DNA of 64,000 nt from Bacteroidales bacterium (GTDB taxonomy: Bacteria > Bacteroidota > Bacteroidia > Bacteroidales > P3), in assembly GCA_900771365.1 (NCBI GenBank), contig CAAGNU010000113.1, positions 1 through 64,000 of the forward strand, given 5' to 3'. The notes below the pieces were generated by a model, which worked only from the letters and a program-made list of their open reading frames with translations, ran no database searches and was not told where the DNA came from. The position numbers and the translations under genes were made by a program. Shown one piece after another: positions 28,315 to 35,575 of the stretch. How positions within the stretch are numbered: position 1 is the first letter of the stretch; each line of letters starts with the position of its first letter.

Positions 28315-28346
28315 AACGCTCCTAAGCATAGAAACTTAGGAGCGTT
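28315..28346 (+). terminator. terminator after small membrane protein gene
   Basis: AACGCTCCTAAG pairs perfectly with CTTAGGAGCGTT around an 8-base loop, then TTGC. Confidence 0.8.
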
Positions 28347-28636
28347 TTGCAATCTATCGTTGTTGCAGATTTACAAATTCGAGGCAACTTTTACTTCAAC
28401 TTGAGACTACTCGCTCTCCATGACTTCAAATTCACCCAGCCTTACCTAAGCAATTTTGTGATGACCCCCAAATGAGCGGAGGCTGGGTGGAATTTCCTCG
28501 AAGTTGTTTTGAGAATCGAATGAATCGAACGAGTCGAACGAGGGCAACCTCAGAATTACAAGAAAAGAAGCATGTCAGCCGGCCATCATTTATCGAGAGA
28601 TTGCAGCAACTTCGGCGAGGCTCCTCGGAACCCTCG
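28347..28636. other. gene-free spacer
   Basis: Intergenic DNA between converging genes. No gene is seen. It includes a patch with repeated cgaatgaatcgaacgagtcgaacg words near 28515-28545 and leads into the second copy of the 117-bp element. Confidence 0.5.
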
Positions 28637-28753
28637 TTTTAACATTTCCCATGCTCCACCCTGCGAGCGAAGGTGGAGCGAAGGTACAGCGAAGGTACAG
28701 CGGAACTTCACTGGACCATTTTACCCTCCTAAAACACTCCGATTTTAACATTT
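28637..28753 (+). repeat. 117-bp dispersed intergenic element, copy 2
   Basis: Begins and ends with TTTTAACATTT (28637-28647 and 28743-28753). It is the same length as the inverted copy at 14274-14390 and shares catgctccaccctgcgagcg and the gcgaaggtacagcgaaggtac tract, while the last third is divergent. Confidence 0.75.
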
Positions 28754-28777
28754 CAAAAAGCGAGAGCAGCGTCAAAG

Positions 28778-28812
28778 AAAAATCCCCTTGGCCAGAGCCT
28801 TGGGGATTTTTT
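28778..28812 (-). terminator. bidirectional terminator
   Basis: AAAAATCCCC-TT-GGC-CAGA-GCC-TT-GGGGATTTTTT. T runs are present on both strands, so it serves the minus-strand T9SS cargo gene. Confidence 0.85.
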
Positions 28813-28882
28813 ATGTGTATTATGAAGCGTGAATTGTGGGATATGACAACCTATTCACTTCTCATATTTCTCAGTTGGGAAA

Positions 28883-30343
28883 CTATTCGCTGCAGAGCTT
28901 ACGGTAGACGGGACCTTGCGGGGTCTGTAGCTCTACGAAATAGAGGCCGGAGGTGGGAAGCACGAGGCGATGCTGGCTTCCACTAATGGGGCAATCCTGC
29001 AGCAAGCGGCCTTCGACAGAGTAGAGACGGAGGTGGGAAACGGGAACATCGGCGAAATCGATAGTGCAGATGCCGTGCGAAGGATTGGGATAGAGGCGGA
29101 TTTGGTCTGCATAGGCCGACTGGACGCCTTCGGGGTCGTCGGGGTGGACAGGGATGGTATCGGTTGTAAAGGTTGCGTAGACCCACGAGCCTTCAGATTC
29201 CGCACAGATGGAGCGGACATAGCAGTCGTAGGCCGTGCCGGGGTCGAGGTTGATGAGCCAGGCGGAGCTGTCCGAGACGGTGGTCAGCGTGCCCCTGCCT
29301 TGGGTGAATCCGCTCTCGCCGTATTCTATTTCCCAGCTGCTGGGCACAGCGGTGTTGTTCCAAGTGAGGTGTGCCATAGAGGTTGTGACCTCAGGGACGG
29401 CGAGGTTGTAGACGCGCCCGCAGGTGTCGATTTCATGGAACAGCACAAGGCTGTCGATATAGAGGCGGGAGCCTCTTGCGCGGTACTTGTCGCTTGCGGA
29501 AGAGACGATGAAGATGACCAAAGAGTCGGCTTCGGCGTAAGGATAATCGGCAGGAAAGAAATCGGTTATCTCGGAATAGTTGAACTCAAAAAGCTCGTAA
29601 TTGACCGTGTCAGAGAGTTGATGAAGCCTCTTAGAGCCCGCACCTACAAGCATACGGCGATGCAAGAGGGTGTCGTAGCGGGTGCCGAGGGCTACGAGCT
29701 CGCCGTGGTCGAGCTGGTTGGGTGTGATATACTTGTAATAGCCTCTGATAAGGGTTGGGGCGAAGCCGTTGAGGGGGATGCCACCCGAGACAAGGTCGTT
29801 AATATCGACCGAGTCGACAAGCGGGAGCAGCCAGTCATAGTTCTCGGTGTCCTGCATGAGTTGCTCAATCATAGGGAGGACGTTGTTGAGGTTGATGGAG
29901 CCCGTGGATACGATAGAGGGGAGCACGATGCCTGTGAGCGAGGTGTCGAGCATCGAGGCTGCGATAGAGTATACCATGGGGTTGAGCACGTCGGAGAAGA
30001 GGAACGACTCTGCCACGACGGCCTTGGAGCCCTGAGGTGCATTCACGGTGTCTTCCCAAACCTTGGCGAGGGGGATATTTGCATTGATTGGAACATTGAG
30101 ACCCATATAGGAGAGGGTGTCATCAAAGGTGTATACGGGCACGTTCCATCCTTGAGGGATAGACATTCCAGAGTTGATGGGGAGGGGGAAAACCATGATG
30201 GTCATGGTATCGCCCGGGAGGTACTGCCACTCTTCGAAATTGCCCATGGGGACAGGCATCGTGTCATACAACTGTGCTGACGCAGCGGGCATATTGGCCA
30301 CCATGGCAGTCAGCAAGAACAATGCGGATAGAATCTTTTTCAT
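28883..30343 (-). CDS. T9SS-sorted secreted protein with fibronectin type III domain
   Basis: A 486-residue exported protein. Signal peptide MKKILSALFLLTAMVANMPAASAQ; a large N-terminal beta-rich region (about 25-320) resembling the PCMD-type carbohydrate-module domain of Bacteroidota cell-surface proteins; an Fn3-like domain (about 325-410: NLAVPEVTTSMAHLTWNN, PGTAYDCYVRSIC); and a C-terminal type A sorting domain (IRLYPNPSHG ... VEGRLLQ ... GLYFVELQ). It should cross the outer membrane by the type IX system and be surface-attached or released. The ATG at 30343 is chosen; the GTG at 30403 lies in an intergenic repeat. The PCMD assignment is tentative. Confidence 0.87.
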   Translation of the reverse strand: MKKILSALFLLTAMVANMPAASAQLYDTMPVPMGNFEEWQYLPGDTMTIMVFPLPINSGMSIPQGWNVPVYTFDDTLSYMGLNVPINANIPLAKVWEDTVNAPQGSKAVVAESFLFSDVLNPMVYSIAASMLDTSLTGIVLPSIVSTGSINLNNVLPMIEQLMQDTENYDWLLPLVDSVDINDLVSGGIPLNGFAPTLIRGYYKYITPNQLDHGELVALGTRYDTLLHRRMLVGAGSKRLHQLSDTVNYELFEFNYSEITDFFPADYPYAEADSLVIFIVSSASDKYRARGSRLYIDSLVLFHEIDTCGRVYNLAVPEVTTSMAHLTWNNTAVPSSWEIEYGESGFTQGRGTLTTVSDSSAWLINLDPGTAYDCYVRSICAESEGSWVYATFTTDTIPVHPDDPEGVQSAYADQIRLYPNPSHGICTIDFADVPVSHLRLYSVEGRLLQDCPISGSQHRLVLPTSGLYFVELQTPQGPVYRKLCSE

Positions 30344-30360
30344 AATTAGTAATTTTAGTT

Positions 30361-30432
30361 TGAGTTGTGAGGAGTTGATTGTGAAATGTGACTGTCTATT
30401 CACTTCTCACCACTCACTTCTCACTATTTTTT
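30361..30432. repeat. gattgtgaaatgtgac stutter
   Basis: Contains gattgtgaaatgtgactgtc and cacttctcaccactcacttctcac. A second copy of the same word pair (gattgtgaaatgcgactgtc, cacttctcac) occurs at 30630-30661, on the other side of the promoter. Confidence 0.6.
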
Positions 30433-30446
30433 ATGTTAATCAAAAT

Positions 30447-30456
30447 GCAAAATTAC
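30447..30456 (-). promoter_or_regulatory. -7 promoter box, T9SS cargo gene
   Basis: Minus-strand TAATTTTGCA, about 105 bases before the ATG at 30343. Confidence 0.55.
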
Positions 30457-30696
30457 AACTTTTATTTGATTCACGCAAATAAAAATGACATAGAAAGCCT
30501 CGGAGGGTCACACATAAAGGCCTATGCAATGTATATATCTTACACGATAACAGCATGTTGAAACAAAATATAGCTGCATGTTCGAGGACATGCAGCCATA
30601 TCATTATTTTGTGTGAATTGCGAAGAGCAGATTGTGAAATGCGACTGTCATTCACTTCTCACATGTTTTTTAGTGGTCATCTAAAGCCTTAAGCAG

Positions 30697-31899
30697 CTAT
30701 TGCAGCGTGGCCCAGACTTTGTCGTTTTGGCGATAAATGGTGTAAATCTTCGTACCTGCAATCTGGGCGAGACGCACCTGTGCGGCCTGTTCGGGGAAGA
30801 GGCGGATGAGCTCTACCCTATCGTAGCGCTCGGCCACAACAGCAGCGATGTAGAAATCCTTGGTCATGGGGTTGCTGTACTCCAAGAGGAACTCGCCGTC
30901 CATCTCTGTGATAGCGGGCTTGTCGGAAAGCTCAGCATTCTTCACGGGGACGGGTTCAAGAGGCTGCTTGCAGCATTCCACTTTGACATTGTTGTACGAG
31001 AGGCTAACACCTCCGCAAAGGGGGCAGCAAAATATTTTCAGACGGTTCATATTGATAGTTTTTATGGGATTCCTTTGCTCAACAGGCACCTGAACAATGG
31101 TGAGCCACTTCTCGGGGTCGCTCTGGTTCCAGATTCCGTCAACATAGCAGGCTCGGGGTGCACCAATCATCTTGTAACCTTCCTTCTCCATATAGGCGAA
31201 GAGGTCGAGATAGCTCTGATAGAGGCGGCTGTAGGGGCCGTAGACCTTCATGCAGAGGGCCATGGGGACCTCGGGGATGTGCTTGAACTTAATGACGTCG
31301 CTATCCGCCTTGGCCTCGGCCACCCGTTCACAGTATTCGATATCGATATCATGGTCTCTGTACTCTTTATTGTGCTCGAAAGTGTAGCAATAGCCCGGCT
31401 CAGGACATTCGCATCCGAGACGAGCCATCTCAGGGCCTATCACGTTGCAGCACAGGGCACCAAGGTCGTCATAGCTCTTGATTGTCCCACGATATGAGGC
31501 CACAGTCATGGCCGGGATGCTTTGGATTGAAAATTTTTCCATGTTCATGTTCATTATTTGTGCGTTCAGCATGGCCTGTAGACGGTCGCGACGCATCACC
31601 ATCTCACGCAGCATTGCTTCGGTCTGGCGGATTTTGGCCTCTATCTGCTCCATGGTGGGAATTTGCGACTCGCTGGACATCATGTCGCATATCTCTTCAA
31701 GCGAGAATCCTGACTCCTTCAGGCTTCGGATGGCCTCCATCTGCTGAAGCTGGCTGACGTGGTAGTAGCGGTAGCCTGTCCACTTGTCCACCTCTGCGGG
31801 TTTGAGCAATCCTATCGTTTCATAGTGTCTGAGCGTCCGAATCGTCACATGGCAAAGTTTGCCGAACTCACCGATTTTTAATTTGTTAATATACTCCAT
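30697..31899 (-). CDS. MerR-family regulator with GyrI-like effector domain and extra C-terminal domain
   Basis: A 400-residue transcription factor. The N-terminal MerR winged helix (about 7-75: LKIGEFGKLCHVTIRTLRHYETIGLL) is followed by a coiled-coil dimerisation helix (about 85-118). A GyrI/AraC-type small-molecule domain (about 122-275) follows, as in BltR/BmrR-like drug-sensing regulators. The last 120 residues form an additional region with CxxC near 288-291 (CCPLCGG), which could bind a metal. MerR plus GyrI proteins usually end near 270, so this extension is unusual. No target operon is adjacent in an obvious divergent arrangement. It is probably autoregulated from the TAATTTTGCA promoter. 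Confidence 0.88.
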   Translation of the reverse strand: MEYINKLKIGEFGKLCHVTIRTLRHYETIGLLKPAEVDKWTGYRYYHVSQLQQMEAIRSLKESGFSLEEICDMMSSESQIPTMEQIEAKIRQTEAMLREMVMRRDRLQAMLNAQIMNMNMEKFSIQSIPAMTVASYRGTIKSYDDLGALCCNVIGPEMARLGCECPEPGYCYTFEHNKEYRDHDIDIEYCERVAEAKADSDVIKFKHIPEVPMALCMKVYGPYSRLYQSYLDLFAYMEKEGYKMIGAPRACYVDGIWNQSDPEKWLTIVQVPVEQRNPIKTINMNRLKIFCCPLCGGVSLSYNNVKVECCKQPLEPVPVKNAELSDKPAITEMDGEFLLEYSNPMTKDFYIAAVVAERYDRVELIRLFPEQAAQVRLAQIAGTKIYTIYRQNDKVWATLQ

Positions 31900-31927
31900 A
31901 ACAATTGTGCACGTTTGTTATTCAGTT

Positions 31928-31937
31928 TGCAAAATTA
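31928..31937 (-). promoter_or_regulatory. -7 promoter box, MerR regulator
   Basis: Minus-strand TAATTTTGCA, 28 bases before the ATG. Confidence 0.6.
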
Positions 31938-32091
31938 CGGCGTGACGTAACGAACGAGTCAAACACTTTAACTTTTTTTAATAATTTTCTCATGCCGAAT
32001 GGGGGGACGGAAAGCGCGCTGTAGGCTATCGAGCCACAAAAATAGCTGTAGTAGATACTATAGATACCATAGCGGACTTCCGCCTTGATAT

Positions 32092-33036
32092 TTAGTTCAC
32101 AAAGAGTGAGATCCAAGAGAGCAGCTTCTCGTTGAAAAAGTCGCACGCCTCCCAATGAATGAAATGTCCGCAGGTTTTCAGCTCTATGTAGTAGAGGTTG
32201 CTGTAGAGAGCCGACATCAGCTCTTTGTTGTTGGGTTCGAGTCCGCTGTTCTGGGTGCAGACAACAAAGACAGGCACATCAATCACGCTGCCATCCCAGT
32301 AACGGTGGTCGATGAGGTTGCTCATGGTGCTGCAAGCCACATACTGCGGCGTTTCGGGCATCACGCGCATGGCGTAATCGGTGATATCCTGCGGGGTGTA
32401 GGGACCAGCCAGCGAGGCGACAAACTGCGAGATATTCTCTTTGACACCCTCGCCACAGAAGCTCGATGCGAAGGCCTGCACAGCACCTTCGTATGCGGCC
32501 AAGGCTTGCGGCTCTTGGGGATAGAGACAGTAGACGCCGTCCACATCGCAGAGTCCTGCAACCCGCTCAGGATAGGTGAGCGCGAACTGGCGGCATACCG
32601 GAGTGCCTAAGCTGTGTCCTATCAAGACCACGCGGCTCGTATCTCCCAAAGCCTTATCCACCACAGTTTTCAAAGCCGTGGCAAAGAGGTCCAAGGTGTA
32701 ATCGACTTGAGGCTTGTCGCTTTGTCCGTAGCCTGGCAGGTCCACGAAGAGCATTCTGAGGGTGGTGTCGTCCCTAAAAGCCTCATACTGATACTCCCAA
32801 GCGTTTATATCGCAGCCAAATCCGTGGACAAACACGAGGGTGCGACTCCCCTCGCCTACCATCTTATAATGAACCTTCACGCCATCCATCTCAACAAACT
32901 GAGAGGGGACTTTTGAAAGCCTCTGCCGCTTGGGTTGCGAAGGATGTAGGACAGCGATTAGAACCGCGGCCACTACGGCAACAGCCAACAGGGTGAACAC
33001 TATTTTTTTACATCTTGAAGAGTTTTGCTTATTCAT
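32092..33036 (-). CDS. membrane-anchored alpha/beta hydrolase
   Basis: A 314-residue serine hydrolase with an N-terminal hydrophobic helix (about 12-27) placing the domain outside the cytoplasm. The fold is clear: oxyanion-loop HGFGCDINAWE, nucleophile Ser142 in GHSLGT, and terminal His291 in CGHFIHWE. Esterases, lipases and haloperoxidase-like enzymes share these features, so substrate cannot be stated. It is one of several single minus-strand genes in this stretch and shows no clear operon partner. Confidence 0.85.
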   Translation of the reverse strand: MNKQNSSRCKKIVFTLLAVAVVAAVLIAVLHPSQPKRQRLSKVPSQFVEMDGVKVHYKMVGEGSRTLVFVHGFGCDINAWEYQYEAFRDDTTLRMLFVDLPGYGQSDKPQVDYTLDLFATALKTVVDKALGDTSRVVLIGHSLGTPVCRQFALTYPERVAGLCDVDGVYCLYPQEPQALAAYEGAVQAFASSFCGEGVKENISQFVASLAGPYTPQDITDYAMRVMPETPQYVACSTMSNLIDHRYWDGSVIDVPVFVVCTQNSGLEPNNKELMSALYSNLYYIELKTCGHFIHWEACDFFNEKLLSWISLFVN

Positions 33037-33138
33037 GTTGTTTGTGATTTAGTAGATATGATTTAACAAAATGGCTTACGCCTTAAATTGAAAATAGCGA
33101 ATTGAGCAGGAGTAAACCTACCGATTCGATATTCCACA

Positions 33139-33663
33139 TCAATAATTAATTAGTTTGAGGACTCTCACGGGCTTTTCGGAGCCTACCTGGAGGTTGGGGC
33201 ACCGAGTCTCGAACTGGCAGTCTTGGAAGCCGAGGTGGAGCATGACCTTTGCTGAGGCGGGGTTGTCGAGGAAGCAGTCGCCCCAAAGGGCGGCGAAGTG
33301 CTTTTCTTCAAAGCAATAGCGGACAACCTCGCGAAGGGCCTCGGTACAGATGCCTCGGTTCCAAAAGGGGCGTGCCACCCAGTAGCCCACCTCGACCTCG
33401 TCTGGGGATATGTCGAGATTGCAGGCCTCGGCAGGGAGATAGCCCACACAGCCTATAGGCTCATCGCTTTCACAAAGCGTAATAGCCCACATATACTCGT
33501 TGCTGAAAACGGATTCTATGATGGCGCGGCTCTCCTCAACATTCTTGTGAGGAGGCCAGCCAGCACGTGGTCCCACTTCGGGGTCGGAAGCGTATTTGTA
33601 GAGGTTTTCTGCATCATCCGCACGCCAAGAGCGGAGAATAAGTCGTGGTGTTTGTAGTATCAT
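33139..33663 (-). CDS. GNAT-family N-acetyltransferase (RimJ/RimL-like)
   Basis: A 174-residue acetyl-CoA-dependent acetyltransferase. It begins TPRLILRSWRADDAENLYKYA, typical of the Acetyltransf_3 (RimJ/RimL) group. The acetyl-CoA core is represented by EVGYWVARPFWNRGICTEALREVVRYCF and NPASAKVMLHLGF. The group acetylates ribosomal proteins, spermidine or small amines; the substrate is open. The next minus-strand gene upstream ends 28 bases before its start. Confidence 0.9.
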   Translation of the reverse strand: MILQTPRLILRSWRADDAENLYKYASDPEVGPRAGWPPHKNVEESRAIIESVFSNEYMWAITLCESDEPIGCVGYLPAEACNLDISPDEVEVGYWVARPFWNRGICTEALREVVRYCFEEKHFAALWGDCFLDNPASAKVMLHLGFQDCQFETRCPNLQVGSEKPVRVLKLINY

Positions 33664-33691
33664 TCTTTTTTAAGTGAATTGTAAGTTTGGC

Positions 33692-34450
33692 TCAGTCAGG
33701 CATGGCCGCGGAAATCAATAGACTGGCCACCTTGTCAGGATGGTCGATAATAAGTTGTGCATGTTGCATCTTGGGGAAGACAGTAACGAGGGCGTCGGGT
33801 CTGACTTCCAAGACATGGTCAGCACAACGCTTCATAACCCAGGCCTCTTTGCTGCCATACCAAAAGGCGACCTTGGTGGCCGAGGGAAGGTGCTGAAGGC
33901 GATAGGCGAAAAGCGTGCGATAGACGTTGATGGGAGTCCTCGTGCCGCCCGAGGGGAAGGTCTTGGCCACCTCATCAATAGTAAAACGGAAATAATGAGA
34001 GGGGAAGATTTTTTTATAAAGCCCTCGGAAATGATAGGTGCACCAGCAGTTAGCCGACTGATAATAGGCACAAAGTAGGGTAAAAAGTTTTCCGTATGGC
34101 AAAACTGGGCCAGCATCTATGATAAGGTTATGGACGGGGACGAGCTCCAACTCTATGAAACGGGCTGCAATACCTCCGCCTAAGGAGATACCATAGAGGG
34201 TGTGAACCTCTGAGCAGCCAATCGAACGGAGATAAGTGCCAATCTCTCGTGCAGCTGCATCTATCGTGGTGAAGCACGACTTTTCAGTTTTCCCGTCTTC
34301 GTAGATATGTCCGTCAAGCATGGGGACAACGATATGGTAGCCGCCTTGCAGCCGAGAGACAAGCGGATTGAACAGCTCCCACGAGACAAAGAGCCCGTGG
34401 ATGAGCAGGAGGGTCGGGGATTCTCTATCGCCAAATTCTTTAAATCGCAT
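33692..34450 (-). CDS. cytoplasmic alpha/beta hydrolase
   Basis: A 252-residue hydrolase starting directly with the fold (LLLIHGLFVSWELF). The nucleophile elbow is YGISLGGG with Ser89, and the C-terminal region QHAQLIIDHPDKV provides the His. No signal peptide. Its start codon lies inside the end of the upstream CatA-like gene (11-base overlap), so the pair are translationally coupled and may share a substrate, for example acylating and deacylating the same small molecule. Confidence 0.83.
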   Translation of the reverse strand: MRFKEFGDRESPTLLLIHGLFVSWELFNPLVSRLQGGYHIVVPMLDGHIYEDGKTEKSCFTTIDAAAREIGTYLRSIGCSEVHTLYGISLGGGIAARFIELELVPVHNLIIDAGPVLPYGKLFTLLCAYYQSANCWCTYHFRGLYKKIFPSHYFRFTIDEVAKTFPSGGTRTPINVYRTLFAYRLQHLPSATKVAFWYGSKEAWVMKRCADHVLEVRPDALVTVFPKMQHAQLIIDHPDKVASLLISAAMPD

Positions 34451-35063
34451 AGCTTGAAATCTCTTTTTGAAGGTTGTCTAAGAACTTTGCACCCTGCATC
34501 CCGTCCATCTGAACATGATGAAACTGGAAGGAGACGGGAAGGCTGTATCGGAAGCATTTTCTGCGATACTTTGCCCACATCACCATGGGGTTGAGGAACT
34601 TATCGGTATATTGATTTACGATGGTGTCTATCTCTGTGGAGATGAGGGCCGAGGTGCCGATGATCATACTTTCGGGCAGGAAAGAGCTTATAGAAGTCTC
34701 TGAAGCCTTGCGGGTTAGCTGCTGATATTGCTTACCGAAATCCTTCACATCTTCCAAGAAAGGAATATCGCATGAATTGATGCCCCCGTCCTTATTGGGA
34801 ACGATAACATTCACGGCCAGGCTGCTGTAGCGATACATGATTCCTTTCTCGGGGAGCACGAAGAACTCGGGAATGGTGCTGGCAGCCTTGCAGATTGCGT
34901 GGCAGAGCAACATATTGAGTGAAAGTTTGTTCCGTTTTGAGAGACGGACTACATGGGTAATATCCATAGTCTTGGTAAGCGTCACCATAGGCATGGGAGA
35001 AGACATCCACAGAGAAAATGCTGCGGCACGAGAGGTGGTTTGAGGATCGATAGGCTCTTTCAT
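34440..35063 (-). CDS. CatA-like O-acyltransferase
   Basis: A 207-residue protein of the chloramphenicol-acetyltransferase superfamily. The HHxxxDG active-site motif is intact at 182-188 (HHVQMDG), and the FQFHH strand and SALISTEID region fit. The early part (LNMLLCHAICKAASTIPEF) is typical of the family. Real resistance enzymes conserve further residues that are not clearly present, so a housekeeping or natural-product acyltransferase is as likely as chloramphenicol resistance. It overlaps the downstream hydrolase. Confidence 0.83.
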   Translation of the reverse strand: MKEPIDPQTTSRAAAFSLWMSSPMPMVTLTKTMDITHVVRLSKRNKLSLNMLLCHAICKAASTIPEFFVLPEKGIMYRYSSLAVNVIVPNKDGGINSCDIPFLEDVKDFGKQYQQLTRKASETSISSFLPESMIIGTSALISTEIDTIVNQYTDKFLNPMVMWAKYRRKCFRYSLPVSFQFHHVQMDGMQGAKFLDNLQKEISSYAI

Positions 35064-35104
35064 TAGGTGGGATAATTAGGAGATTTGAAGGACTGCTCCT
35101 GCCC

Positions 35105-35455
35105 TTATTCACAATTCAATACACGGTCTTTCTTGGGCAGTTTCTTGTTTACCTCCTCCCAGGCATGGCGGGCGAGCTGGCGGATGAGATCTTCTGGGAC
35201 ATCGCGGTCGAGGTATACCTGGTTCCAGTATTTCTTGTTGCAATGATAGGCAGGCTCCACACCGCCATACTGCTCACGAAGCTCTATGGCTCGCTCGGCC
35301 TCGCATTTCATCACGACAATCTGCGGCTTGTCGAGAAAGATGCATGCAAATATCTTACCTTTCAGACGAAACGCCACCACGGTATCATCATAGGGCATAT
35401 CCTCTGTTACAAAGGGCAGAGAGAGGCAGCACTCTCGGAAATCTTCTATGTTCAT
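35105..35455 (-). CDS. MmcQ/YjbR-family protein
   Basis: A 116-residue CyaY-like-fold protein of the MmcQ/YjbR family, often annotated as DNA-binding but of unproven function. Typical features are LPFVTEDMPYDDTVVAFRLKGKIFA, IVVMKCE and the C-terminal RQLARHAWEEVNKKLPKK. The ATG at 35455 is chosen; the longer reading uses a TTG at 35464. It precedes the CatA-like gene by 41 bases on the same strand. Confidence 0.85.
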   Translation of the reverse strand: MNIEDFRECCLSLPFVTEDMPYDDTVVAFRLKGKIFACIFLDKPQIVVMKCEAERAIELREQYGGVEPAYHCNKKYWNQVYLDRDVPEDLIRQLARHAWEEVNKKLPKKDRVLNCE

Positions 35456-35469
35456 GTTGTGCAATAGTT

Positions 35470-35574
35470 TTGAAGGCTTGAAGATTTGAAGATTAGAAGA
35501 TTTGAAGGCTCGAAAACCTACAAATCCTCTAATCTTTAAACCTTTTTACGATTTACCTTTCACAATTCACTTTG
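35470..35574. repeat. GATTTGAAG / CACAATTCAC stutters
   Basis: Reads tgaaggcttgaagatttgaa, then gattagaagatttgaaggctc, and later acctttcacaattcacttt. The first part shares 16 bases exactly with the SNF2 coding sequence at 1764-1779. Another short copy (gagatttgaagga) is at 35070. Confidence 0.65.
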
Positions 35575-35575
35575 C

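Noticed and set aside
34440..35063. Chloramphenicol resistance gene
   Set aside because: Only the superfamily HHxxxDG motif is secure; calling a resistance gene would go beyond the sequence.
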